Part shown: positions 56,365-64,000 of the stretch, piece by piece | How the letters are laid out: every line of letters begins with the position of its first letter | How positions within the stretch are numbered: the first letter of the stretch is position 1 | Source: Bacillus sp. PK3_68 | GTDB taxonomy: Bacteria; Bacillota; Bacilli; Bacillales; Domibacillaceae | Direction: 5' to 3' | Length of the DNA: 64,000 nucleotides | NCBI RefSeq assembly: GCF_003600835.1 | Contig: NZ_NQYC01000001.1 | Location: 1,488,001 to 1,552,000, forward strand | Program-made: the position numbers and the translations under genes | The notes under the pieces: generated by a model | The model's input: only the letters and a program-made list of their open reading frames with translations | The model's database searches: none | What the model was told of the DNA's origin: nothing

Positions 56365-59088
56365 TTACCTTGTCATCCAGACATTCATAACGGAAAATAG
56401 CTGCTCCAGCTTCAGCGGCTTGCTAATGTAGTCAGATGCCCCTGCCTCGAGACATTTTTCGCGGTCATTTTTCATCGCCTTAGCCGTCAGAGCAATAATT
56501 GGTAAATCATCGTATTCTTTCGACTGGCGAATTCGCTGCATCGTTTCATATCCATCCATGTCCGGCATCATAATATCCATTAAAATTAGATCAATGCTCT
56601 TGCTGGAACTGAGAATATCCAAACATTCAATCCCATTGTTTGCCACTAGTACATTCATTCCTTTTTGTTCAAGCGCTGTCTTTAGAGCAAAAATATTGCG
56701 GTTATCATCATCTGTGATCAATGCCGTCTTGCCATAGAATACATTGTCCTGAGCCTTTGGCTTTTCTTGCAGTCCTATAACTGGAGTGGTCTCCTCCCCC
56801 ATAGAATCTGGAGGTGAAATTGTGGCTGCAATTTCTCTCGATGCCTCTGTGAATAAGTCAGCAGGTATGTTTCCATCTGAAATATTAGGAAGGAGAAGAA
56901 CAAATGTACTTCCCTTTCCTTCTTCGCTAAAGAGCTGAAGATTGCCGCCTAACAGTTTGGCAAATTCACTGCTGATCGACAATCCTAAACCGGTGCCGCC
57001 ATATTTTCGGATAGTAGCCCCTTCACCTTGCTGGAATGCTTCAAAGATGAGCGCATGCTTTTCTTTTGGAATGCCGATCCCTGTATCCGTTATGGCGATT
57101 TCAAGCCAATAATCTACATTTGTCTGGTTGGCGTCCGCCCCCACCTTCTTAATATTTGCAGAGACAGAACCTTCTTCTGTGAATTTAAAGGCGTTAGACA
57201 ATAGATTTCTAATAATCTGCTGAAAACGCTTTTCATCCGTTTGAAAGATGGCCGGCACATCTGGGCTCATGCTAATGTTAAAATCAAGCCCCTTTTGGTT
57301 AGCAATATGGGTGAAATTCCTTTCAAGACTCGCAGGAAGCTCCGTCATATTTACTTCATTGATCACAACGTCCAGTTTTCCAGCTTCCACTTTTGATAAA
57401 TCCAAAATATCATTGATTAAGTTCAGCAAGTCTTGTCCAGAAGAATGAATAATTCCCGCAAACTCTAATTCTTCCTCCGAAAGGGAACCGCTGCTGTTTT
57501 CGGCGAGCATTTCTGACAAAATCAAAATGCTATTCAATGGTGTGCGCAGCTCATGAGACATATTAGCAAGGAATTCTGATTTGTATTTAGAGCCAAGTGT
57601 CAGTTGCTTTGCTTTTTCTTCCAAGTCTTTTTTTGCCACTTCAAGATCTTTCGTTTTTTGCTCAGCTTCTTGTGTGCGCGATTCCAACTGCTCATTGATC
57701 ATCTGCAGTTCTTCCGATTGCATCTTCAACTCTTCAGACTGCGTTTGCAATTCCTCTGATTGCGCCTGTAACTCTTCTGTCATGGCCTGGGATTCGGACA
57801 GCAATCGAGCAATTTCCATTCGGTCAATCGCTCTATTAACCGTTAATCCGAATGTTTCCAGTACTTTTTCTATAAAAGCAACGTGCAGTGAAGTATATTC
57901 GTTAAGGCTTGCAAACTCCACCACCGCGATAATTTCCTCCTCATATACGATAGGAGCAATTAAAATACTCCTTGGCTTTGTTTCTCCCAGTCCAGAGGAA
58001 ATTAGCCGGTAGTCTTCGCCAACTTTGTTAATCACTTGTATCCGTTTTTCTAGTGCACATTGACCGATCAAGCCTTGGCCAAGAGCAAAACTACTTCGGC
58101 CTACGTCATCAGCTGAATCAGCAAATGCAGCCTTTTTTACTAAAATAACATCATTTTCTTGTTGCTCTCTGCTATAAAAAGCCCCAAACGATGAACCTGT
58201 AATCTGTGCGGCTATCGAGAGAAATGTCTCCGCGAGATTTTCTAATGAAGAAATCCCCTGATTCTTGCTCATAACATCTGCCACACTTCTTTGCAGCCAA
58301 TCCCGTTCTTCTAAAGAATCCAAAAGCTCATTTGTCGCACTTCCCAGATCCCTAATTTCATCGTTCGTTTTCACTTGAATACGGCTGCTAAGATCTCCAC
58401 CCGTAGACATGGCACGAATAGTATTTACTACCGCTTTAATCGTTTTAATAATAGAGCCTGAAATGATCATGGACAGAATAAAAGAAACAATAATAACAAA
58501 AGCCAACAAGCTGTACAGCCCAATATCTAGATACTTATTCTGTTTATTTAGTTTATCAGCACGTTGGTCAATCAGCTCTTTCTCCTTGTCTCGGAAAGAA
58601 TCAAACTGCTGCTGTACTTGCTCAATTTTTTGTCTTCCAGTATCTTCTTTAAAAAATGTCATAATGCTTGTTGTATCGTTCTGCTGTTTCATTTTAATGG
58701 ATTTATCACCGGCATCCGATACCCAATCTTTGATGTTCTCGTTAATCTCAGCTACCTCTTTTTGCTGCGCCGGATTATCTGACAGAAGATTGTCCAGTTT
58801 ATTGAAATTCTCCGTCCATCGAGAACGCGCTTCATTATACAACCGGAGATATTCTTCCCCTCCCGATATGATAAAACCTCTCTGTCCAGTTGCCATCTTA
58901 AGCAGATCTTTTTCTATTTCATTCGTCAGATCCCTTACGACAAAATCACGTTGAATGATAAAATTTCTTTCTTCCTGCATCGTGTCCAACTGTTTATTCA
59001 CAGCAAGAATCGCTATAACCAAACAGATAATGATAACCACATAGCCGGTAATAATCTTCTGGCGTATTCCAAATCTAAAGTTCTTCAT
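56365..59088 (-). CDS. rsbK: Hybrid sensor histidine kinase/response regulator (RsbK-like)
   Basis: Membrane hybrid kinase of 907 residues. In order: membrane helix 1 (IITGYVVIIICLVIAILAV), a CHASE3-type extracellular domain (about 30-190), helix 2 (YSLLAFVIIVSFILSMII), HAMP, a GAF domain (about 295-440), then a long coiled coil built of seven-residue units (QSEELxx repeated about five times, 450-520), HisKA (FLANMSHELRTPLNSIL), HATPase_c (NLLSNAFKFTEEG, GTGLGLSIS) and a C-terminal receiver (LILMDIMMPDMDG). This is the RsbK layout known from B. cereus. ATG 59088 is preferred to a longer frame because the first helix starts right after it. Confidence 0.82.
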   Translation of the reverse strand: MKNFRFGIRQKIITGYVVIIICLVIAILAVNKQLDTMQEERNFIIQRDFVVRDLTNEIEKDLLKMATGQRGFIISGGEEYLRLYNEARSRWTENFNKLDNLLSDNPAQQKEVAEINENIKDWVSDAGDKSIKMKQQNDTTSIMTFFKEDTGRQKIEQVQQQFDSFRDKEKELIDQRADKLNKQNKYLDIGLYSLLAFVIIVSFILSMIISGSIIKTIKAVVNTIRAMSTGGDLSSRIQVKTNDEIRDLGSATNELLDSLEERDWLQRSVADVMSKNQGISSLENLAETFLSIAAQITGSSFGAFYSREQQENDVILVKKAAFADSADDVGRSSFALGQGLIGQCALEKRIQVINKVGEDYRLISSGLGETKPRSILIAPIVYEEEIIAVVEFASLNEYTSLHVAFIEKVLETFGLTVNRAIDRMEIARLLSESQAMTEELQAQSEELQTQSEELKMQSEELQMINEQLESRTQEAEQKTKDLEVAKKDLEEKAKQLTLGSKYKSEFLANMSHELRTPLNSILILSEMLAENSSGSLSEEELEFAGIIHSSGQDLLNLINDILDLSKVEAGKLDVVINEVNMTELPASLERNFTHIANQKGLDFNISMSPDVPAIFQTDEKRFQQIIRNLLSNAFKFTEEGSVSANIKKVGADANQTNVDYWLEIAITDTGIGIPKEKHALIFEAFQQGEGATIRKYGGTGLGLSISSEFAKLLGGNLQLFSEEGKGSTFVLLLPNISDGNIPADLFTEASREIAATISPPDSMGEETTPVIGLQEKPKAQDNVFYGKTALITDDDNRNIFALKTALEQKGMNVLVANNGIECLDILSSSKSIDLILMDIMMPDMDGYETMQRIRQSKEYDDLPIIALTAKAMKNDREKCLEAGASDYISKPLKLEQLFSVMNVWMTR

Positions 59089-59358
59089 CCTTATGTATTC
59101 CTGCCTTTTTATAAAATATGCTCTGTTGTTAATTATAATGTTTTTACGGTTGATTAGATAGTATGGCCGCATTGTAGGTACAAGAAAGAGATGCACTACC
59201 ATTATCATACGTTTCAGCGCTATTAATCTAAAACTAACCTGTCCTGTTAATTTTAGATCAGTACGCAAAAAGTGGTTTTGGCTATTTATCCTCTCTGGAT
59301 TTCTGTCTTTTCAGGTTGACTGCTTTTTCTCTCTAAACCATTTGTACCTTTCCATAAT
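59089..59358. other. Intergenic region upstream of the RsbK-like kinase
   Basis: No gene seen. A candidate promoter is TTGTAC-17 nt-TATCTA on the minus strand, weak at -10. No SigB-like GTTTAA/GGGTAT pair was found. Confidence 0.3.
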
Positions 59359-59393
59359 AAAAAAATGGATGTGGCTAGCACATCCATTTTTTA
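59359..59393 (-). terminator. Terminator of csoR-copZ, overlapping the copZ stop
   Basis: AAAAAATGGATGTG pairs with CACATCCATTTTTT around GCTAG. Confidence 0.9.
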
Positions 59394-59597
59394 TTCAACA
59401 TCGTATCCTTGATCATCAATCGTCTCTTTAATTTTATCTAAGTCCACTCTGTTTAAATCATACTGTACTTCAACTTTTCCACTTTCTAGAGCTACTTTTA
59501 CGCTCTCCACTCCCGGCAATTCGCCAACGCTCCCCTCAATCGCTTTCACACAATGGCCGCATGACATTCCGCTTACTTTTAATGTGATATTATTCAT
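59391..59597 (-). CDS. copZ: Copper chaperone CopZ
   Basis: Heavy-metal-associated (HMA) domain protein of 68 residues that carries Cu(I) in the cytoplasm. The metal motif is MSCGHC (Cys13, Cys16). The ferredoxin-like core includes VESVKVALESGKVEVQYD and a C-terminal DQGYDVE. It lies 16 nt after csoR. The usual partner, the CopA exporter ATPase, is not present downstream; the transcript ends in a terminator overlapping the stop codon. Confidence 0.94.
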   Translation of the reverse strand: MNNITLKVSGMSCGHCVKAIEGSVGELPGVESVKVALESGKVEVQYDLNRVDLDKIKETIDDQGYDVE

Positions 59598-59613
59598 AAA
59601 TTTCCCTCCATTA

Positions 59614-59952
59614 TTATTTTTTCATTAATTTTTGTACGGTAACTAATACTTCGTCAAGAACTTCGAAATCGCCTTCCTGAATTCTTTCAACAACGCAACT
59701 CTTCATGTGTCCTTCTAAAAGAATTTTCGCCACACTGTTTAACGCTGACTGTGTAGCTGATATTTGTGTAATGACGTCATCACAATACGTATCCTTTTCA
59801 ATCAAACCTTTAATACCACGGATTTGCCCTTCAATCCGGTTTAAACGGGTCGTTAAATTCTTTTTCACCTTATCAGAATGATGGCTTTTTCGCTCAGAAT
59901 GATTGAAATCACCATGATCAGCTTCGAAAAGCTCTTCGTATTCACTATTCAT
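59614..59952 (-). CDS. csoR: Copper-sensing repressor CsoR
   Basis: All-helical copper-responsive repressor of 112 residues. The Cu(I) ligands Cys57, His82 and Cys86 have the exact C-x24-H-x3-C spacing of B. subtilis CsoR (DTYCDD; GHMKSCVVE). The core motif TTRLNRIEGQIRGIKGLIE is characteristic. The N-terminal 27 residues are His- and acid-rich (HSERKSHHSDK), longer than in many CsoR proteins. ATG 59952 is 7 nt from GGAGG. Operon with copZ, probably autoregulated through the GC-rich element in its promoter. Confidence 0.93.
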   Translation of the reverse strand: MNSEYEELFEADHGDFNHSERKSHHSDKVKKNLTTRLNRIEGQIRGIKGLIEKDTYCDDVITQISATQSALNSVAKILLEGHMKSCVVERIQEGDFEVLDEVLVTVQKLMKK

Positions 59953-59976
59953 TAACATTCCTCCCCCTCTCCCTTC

Positions 59977-60006
59977 ATTGTACATTACCCCCCTACCGTA
60001 TGTAAA
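59977..60006 (-). promoter_or_regulatory. csoR-copZ promoter with CsoR operator in the spacer
   Basis: Minus strand: -35 TTTACA (60001-60006), an 18-nt spacer, -10 TACAAT (59977-59982). The spacer holds ATACGGTAGGGGGGTAAT, a G-tract element flanked by TAC/GTA-type ends of the kind bound by CsoR (B. subtilis site: TACCCTACGGGGGTA). Confidence 0.65.
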
Positions 60007-60480
60007 GAGAGAGTTCGAAAGATGATCTACTATTTTCTTGGTTTGTAGAAAAACGAACGAATTTATCACCTTCACAGATGATTTGTTTTAAACTGAGACT
60101 AGCGCAGCTAAAATGGGGAATCTAAAAGCAAATAAGGTGTCAATTTGCATTGTTTTCTGTTGAATAAGCCTCCATTTTTATCAGACTTTCCTCTTCTAAA
60201 AGGTGGATTTTTTAAAAACAAACTTTATACTATTAGCTTAACGTATACTTTTGAAGAATGCGGTCTCCCACTTTATTTTTGTCCGGACTCATGGATTTAC
60301 TAAAAACTCATTTAAAGAAAAGGCATTCCATTTGAGTCTTGATGCTCGAATTAGTTAGTGTTACAACCATTGCTCAGTAAATTGGATGAAAAGTATCATT
60401 TCATGTGAAGTTATTTTAGGACCGTATAACAGCATTGTGCCGATAGAAAAGAATAACACGCCAATGTGAACGAGGGAACA
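60007..60480. other. Non-coding stretch between csoR and the BceRS-like genes
   Basis: More than 450 nt without a convincing gene on either strand, AT-rich. No clear promoter for the response-regulator gene, RNA family or repeat was identified. Confidence 0.4.
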
Positions 60481-60490
60481 GGAGGATTGG

Positions 60491-61183
60491 ATGTATAAAA
60501 TATTAATTGTTGAAGATGAAATAAATATCTCCCATACATTGAAAAGTCATCTTGAAAAGTATGGTTATCAATGCCGGCTTGTAGTAGATTTTGAAAAAGT
60601 ATTTGAGCTGTTTCAGGATTTCCAGCCGCATCTTGTCATAATGGACATTAATCTCCCTGCTTTTGATGGCTATTATTGGTCCCGTAAAATAAGACGGGTA
60701 TCAAATTGCCCCATCATGATTCTCTCTGCTCGTATAAGTGAACTAGATCAAGTGTATGGTATTGAAAATGGGGCAGATGACTTTATTACAAAACCTTTTT
60801 TAATGAACGTAATACTTGCAAAAATAAATGGACAAATTCGCCGTATATATGGTGAGTATGCAAAGGATTCACAAACCCGGATTTTAAAGAAAGGGAATAC
60901 AACTTTAAACCTGGATACTGTTCGATTGTCTACACGTGAAAAAGAGGTGTTATTGACAGTAAAGGAACTCCAGCTATGTGCCCTGCTTTTAGAAGCATGC
61001 CCGAATGTAGTGGCAAGACAGCAGCTACTTACGGCTATTTGGGATGATGAGACGTTTGTTGAGGAAAATACACTTACGGTTAATATCGTAAGATTGCGAA
61101 AGAAATTAGAGGCGATTCATTCCTCATTAGAAATTATAACAATCCGAGGAATTGGCTATCAATTAACGGAGAAAAGTGTATGA
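60491..61183 (+). CDS. BceR-type response regulator
   Basis: OmpR-family regulator of 230 residues: receiver domain (1-115) with Asp52 in LVIMDINLPAFDG and Lys in FITKPF, and a C-terminal winged helix (LTVNIVRLRKKLE, IITIRGIGYQL). Together with the intramembrane-sensing kinase and ABC transporter downstream it forms a Bce-type module that detects and resists cell-wall-active peptide antibiotics. GGAGGATTGG precedes the ATG. It overlaps the kinase gene by 4 nt. The specific peptide cannot be told from sequence. Confidence 0.88.
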   Translation: MYKILIVEDEINISHTLKSHLEKYGYQCRLVVDFEKVFELFQDFQPHLVIMDINLPAFDGYYWSRKIRRVSNCPIMILSARISELDQVYGIENGADDFITKPFLMNVILAKINGQIRRIYGEYAKDSQTRILKKGNTTLNLDTVRLSTREKEVLLTVKELQLCALLLEACPNVVARQQLLTAIWDDETFVEENTLTVNIVRLRKKLEAIHSSLEIITIRGIGYQLTEKSV

Positions 61184-62175
61184 AACTCTTTTTACGGGAC
61201 CATTTCAGCTTTATTATCCTTTATATCATTACATTTATTAGCTTGCCAATTGTCATCCATCGACTAGATGGCATGGAAAATCATTATCCCTATTTTATAT
61301 TTTTAGCCATCACTCTGCTGGTTATTTTCCTTTTCTTTCGTTATATACGCCGCAAGAAAATGTATGCAAGTGTCAAAGGAAGGAGCCTGGAGACAGGGGA
61401 CTTTCTCATTCATCAGCCAGTTGCTCCAATTGAAAAAGCATATGCAGCTCAATTGCAATCAATTCAGTCTTTTCTTCTTTCAAAAGACGATAGTTACAGG
61501 GATTTCTTACAAGAACAGCAATTGATGATTTCTCATGCTGTTCATCAAATGAAAACCCCCCTCTCTGTCATTCAGCTACTTATACAATCTAATCAGTTTG
61601 AAGAGCCAAGTGTACTACTAGAGTGGCAGAAAGTTAAAACGGAATGCAACAAGTTGAATTTTTCTTTAAATCAATTATTGACGTATAGTCGCTCTACAAA
61701 ACTATTGGCGGATCTAAAAATAGAATCAATTTCATTAAAGAGTGTTGTACAGGAAGTTATTAATGATTTAAAAGACTATTTTATTGAAAAAGAAATATAT
61801 CCTAAAAGTACCATTGGAGAAAATATAGTGATCTATTCAGATCGCAAATGGCTAAAAGTCGTTATTTACCAGCTGTTAAGTAATGCAATTAAATATGGGG
61901 AGAAACAGTCTTCCGTTATCATTCTTTATGAAAATGAACAATTATACATCAAAAACAAAGGGGAAACGATACCTGAAAGTGAAATCAAACGCGTTTTTGA
62001 ATTATTTTATACAGGCACTAAAGGACGTACTAAGGGTGAAGCAACCGGCATTGGGCTTTACTTAGTGAAGAAGATTTTATCTACCTTAAGCCATCCATAC
62101 ACATTGTCTTCTATTAATCATGAAACAACGTTTGCCATTGACTTTTCTGGAAGAGTAGAAACGGCTGCCAAATGA
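61180..62175 (+). CDS. BceS-type intramembrane-sensing histidine kinase
   Basis: Kinase of 331 residues with two closely spaced membrane helices (FIILYIITFISLPIVI and YFIFLAITLLVIFLFF) and almost no extracellular loop. Such kinases cannot bind peptide themselves and rely on their ABC transporter. The phospho-accepting His is His122 in HAVHQMKTPL, the form typical of BceS-like kinases, and the ATPase domain reads LLSNAIKYG, GIGLYLVKKI. It overlaps the regulator gene by 4 nt and is followed by a hairpin. Confidence 0.9.
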   Translation: MKLFLRDHFSFIILYIITFISLPIVIHRLDGMENHYPYFIFLAITLLVIFLFFRYIRRKKMYASVKGRSLETGDFLIHQPVAPIEKAYAAQLQSIQSFLLSKDDSYRDFLQEQQLMISHAVHQMKTPLSVIQLLIQSNQFEEPSVLLEWQKVKTECNKLNFSLNQLLTYSRSTKLLADLKIESISLKSVVQEVINDLKDYFIEKEIYPKSTIGENIVIYSDRKWLKVVIYQLLSNAIKYGEKQSSVIILYENEQLYIKNKGETIPESEIKRVFELFYTGTKGRTKGEATGIGLYLVKKILSTLSHPYTLSSINHETTFAIDFSGRVETAAK

Positions 62176-62187
62176 GGCAGCCATTTT
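62163..62187 (+). terminator. Short hairpin after the BceS-like gene
   Basis: GGCTGCC-AAATGA-GGCAGCC followed by ATTTTG. It overlaps the 3' end of the kinase gene and may separate its transcript from the transporter genes. Confidence 0.5.
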
Positions 62188-62190
62188 GAA

Positions 62191-62260
62191 TGTGACGTTT
62201 TTGTCATATTGCTGTCACGTTCAGAGATTTTAGGGAACAGAAAGGTTTGTCTATACTAAA
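62191..62260 (+). promoter_or_regulatory. Candidate BceR-like binding site and transporter promoter
   Basis: TGAC-N6-GTCA (62193-62206) with a further GCTGTCACG lies about 40 nt upstream of a -10-like TATACT (62252-62257) without a good -35. This is the layout of a promoter activated by a Bce-type regulator. Inferred. Confidence 0.4.
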
Positions 62261-62292
62261 AGCAAAGAAAGACGCAAGGGAGCGAAAAGCTA

Positions 62293-63054
62293 ATGGCAGA
62301 TACTATTTTACATGTAAAACAACTTCAGAAGGAATATACAGGGGAAATCACATATAAAGCCTTAAAAGGCATTGACTTTGATTTAAAGGAGAGGGAATTT
62401 GTTGCGGTAATGGGACCATCCGGCAGTGGGAAAACAACATTCCTTAACTGCATTTCAACCATCGATCGTCCTACAAGCGGCTTCATTACAGTCCGCTCAA
62501 AAAATCCATATGAATTAAATGATGATGAACTAGCGAAGTTTCGCCGCAAGGAATTAGGCTTTGTTTTTCAGGATTTTAACCTTGTTCATACGTTAACAGT
62601 AGAAGAAAATATTTTATTGCCATTGACACTTGATTCTGTAAATGAGAAAGAAATGAGAAAACGCTTAGCAAGAATTGTAGACTTTTTAGGTATTGAGGAG
62701 ATAGTAAAGAAACGCACATTTGAAATTTCAGGTGGACAGAAACAACGTGTGGCCATTGCAAGAGCAGTTATTCATGAACCCGGCTTATTGTTAGCGGATG
62801 AGCCGACTGGAAACTTGGACTCTAAATCGGTAAATAGCGTTATGACATTGTTTGAATCGATTAACCATGTGTTTCACACAGCTATTTTGATGGTGACGCA
62901 TGATGCCTATGTCGCTAGTTTTGCGCAGCGTGTCATCTTTATAAAAGACGGTATTCTTTATAATAAGATACACCGAGGTGAAAACAAGCAGCAGTTTTAT
63001 CAAGAAATTATGGACACACTCACGTTTTTGGGCGGTGGTCAGCATGAGTTTTAA
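62293..63054 (+). CDS. BceA-type ABC transporter ATP-binding protein
   Basis: ATPase of 253 residues. Walker A GPSGSGKTT (41-49), Q loop FVFQDFNLVHTLTVEENI, signature ISGGQKQRVAIARAV, Walker B LLADEPTGNLDS and switch VTHDAYVASFA. It belongs to the MacB/BceA class that works with a single large permease to free targets of peptide antibiotics and to signal flux to the kinase. It overlaps the permease gene by 11 nt. Confidence 0.92.
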   Translation: MADTILHVKQLQKEYTGEITYKALKGIDFDLKEREFVAVMGPSGSGKTTFLNCISTIDRPTSGFITVRSKNPYELNDDELAKFRRKELGFVFQDFNLVHTLTVEENILLPLTLDSVNEKEMRKRLARIVDFLGIEEIVKKRTFEISGGQKQRVAIARAVIHEPGLLLADEPTGNLDSKSVNSVMTLFESINHVFHTAILMVTHDAYVASFAQRVIFIKDGILYNKIHRGENKQQFYQEIMDTLTFLGGGQHEF

Positions 63055-64000
63055 TCATATTGTCGTTCAAAACATTTTACGTGATAAATCCACATATATT
63101 TCCTACTTTTTAAGCAGTGTATTCTCTATTTTGGTCTTTTTCTTATTTTCAACTACAGCTTTTCATCCAATGATGACGAAAATTGATCATACGAGTACAC
63201 TTGGACTGACAATGATGCTCGCTAGCTTTTTTATTTATATTTTTTCATTTGTCTTTATTATTTATTCGCTGTTTGCTTTTTTGAAAAAGAAAACAAAAAA
63301 TCTTAGCGTATTTATGATTACCGGTGCATCCACGAAGCAAATCAGCAAAATGATTTTCAGAGAAAATATGCTCATTGCCGGTGCAGCGATCGTAACAGCC
63401 ATTGCAGTTGGACTTATCGTTGCTCCCTTATTTTTAATGGTAGCCAAAAGGGTGTTGCGTGCGGATAGCTTTGGTATGTATGTACCATTACAGTCCATCG
63501 CATTAACGGTTGTCTTATTTACTATATTATTCTTTATTGTTTCTAAATTGATGACGCGCTTTATCAACAAAGAAGAAATGGTCCAGCTGTTAAAAGCAGA
63601 TATAACACAGGAAAAGCTAATTGCACCGGCACCATTGAAACTGTTGCTATCTCTTATGGTGAGTGGATTTTTATTCCTTTCAATTATAAAGGAAATGAAT
63701 TGGATAAAGTCTTTTGAAACCATTTGGTATATGAGCTTATTTGCCAGTTTGCTATTATCCATTTATCTCCTTATTACTCAAGGAACACTATTGATTATTC
63801 GCCTATTACAGAGACGGCCAGCGTACCTTCGAAAAACAAATATGCTTTTTATTTCTAATTTAAAAGCTAAAGAGCGTTCTCATGCACATATCATTTACTT
63901 ATTAACCGTATTACTATTAGGTGTTTTTGTATGTACGAGCGTTCTATATAGCTCCTATTATAATGTGAAGGAAAAGACAGAAGTGCTATATCCTTATAGT
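63044..64000 (+). CDS. BceB-type ABC transporter permease (N-terminal half; runs off the window end)
   Basis: ATG at 63044, inside the end of the ATPase gene, opens a frame still open at base 64000 (319 codons). It begins MSFNHIVVQNILRDKSTYISYF, the usual BceB start, with four membrane helices in the first 190 residues, a FtsX-like loop (KNLSVFMITGASTKQISKMIF), and more helices after residue 200. Full BceB proteins have about 640 residues and ten helices with a large extracellular domain, which lies beyond the window. Completes the Bce module. Confidence 0.9.
   Translation, partial: MSFNHIVVQNILRDKSTYISYFLSSVFSILVFFLFSTTAFHPMMTKIDHTSTLGLTMMLASFFIYIFSFVFIIYSLFAFLKKKTKNLSVFMITGASTKQISKMIFRENMLIAGAAIVTAIAVGLIVAPLFLMVAKRVLRADSFGMYVPLQSIALTVVLFTILFFIVSKLMTRFINKEEMVQLLKADITQEKLIAPAPLKLLLSLMVSGFLFLSIIKEMNWIKSFETIWYMSLFASLLLSIYLLITQGTLLIIRLLQRRPAYLRKTNMLFISNLKAKERSHAHIIYLLTVLLLGVFVCTSVLYSSYYNVKEKTEVLYPYS

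Noticed and set aside
57581-58012. 143-codon plus-strand frame rich in Cys and Ser inside the hybrid kinase gene
   Set aside because: Antisense image of the kinase heptad repeats; the apparent CNSSDC repeats are a by-product of the coding strand.
63262-63762. 166-codon minus-strand frame opposite the BceB-like permease
   Set aside because: Antisense to a gene with clear family motifs and correct start; no ribosome site.

Overview
The window looks like a chromosomal segment of a low-GC, endospore-forming member of the Bacillaceae. Gene content and order follow the Bacillus subtilis pyk-to-rpsD region: pyk, pfkA, accA, accD, ytsJ, dnaE, ytrH, ytrI, nrnA, ytpI, ytoI, ytkL, then argH/argG, ackA, ytxK, tpx, ytfJ, ytfI, yteJ, sppA, NAD kinase, ytcI, thiI, nifZ, ezrA, hisJ, ytsP, dgcP and rpsD. 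Sporulation genes (ytrH, ytrI, the gerW-type ytfJ) and strong GGAGG ribosome binding sites support this. The genus cannot be fixed from what I can see.

Layout. 1-9403 (minus strand) holds central carbon and fatty-acid precursor genes plus dnaE: pyk-pfkA, and a malic enzyme-GntR-accD-accA operon. 9551-11728 holds the sporulation pair ytrH-ytrI, a frameshifted nrnA and ytpI. 11785-12001 is a striking 94-nt tandem repeat. 12000-15876 holds ytoI, ytkL, an M24 peptidase and a universal stress protein. 16068-23875 is a 2-aminoethylphosphonate (AEP) catabolic and uptake cluster: DeoR-type regulator, saccharopine-dehydrogenase-like protein, PhnW, PhnX and an ABC transporter. It interrupts the B. subtilis-like order. 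24312-26911 is argGH. 27624-29899 is a ba3-type terminal oxidase, including a 41-residue subunit, behind an array of TGTGA/TCACA half-sites. 29977-41625 returns to housekeeping genes plus a PadR-DUF1700-DUF4097 operon. 41923-53324 holds an acyl-CoA synthetase, a truncated histidine-kinase remnant, thiI-nifZ, ezrA, hisJ-ytsP, dgcP and rpsD with its leader. 53623-64000 is accessory: an acetyltransferase, an RsbY/RsbM/RsbK-like stress-signalling module, csoR-copZ, and a BceRS-BceAB-type antimicrobial-peptide sensing/resistance module cut by the window end.

How it works together. Two identical-core palindromes (GGTC-N-GACC), one inside the pfkA-pyk promoter and one just downstream of the malic-enzyme promoter, suggest that the FadR-type GntR regulator encoded between ytsJ and accD coordinates lower glycolysis with malate/NADPH and malonyl-CoA supply. 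The AEP cluster would import AEP, transaminate it to phosphonoacetaldehyde and hydrolyse that to acetaldehyde and phosphate. The RsbY/M/K trio matches the architecture of the Bacillus cereus SigB activation pathway, but no sigB, rsbV or rsbW is visible here.

Caveats. Two genes (nrnA, and the saccharopine-dehydrogenase-like gene) each carry an apparent one-base loss in a homopolymer run of six. This is the signature of either phase variation/decay or sequencing error. All functional calls are from reading the sequence and remembered family knowledge; no database search was run.
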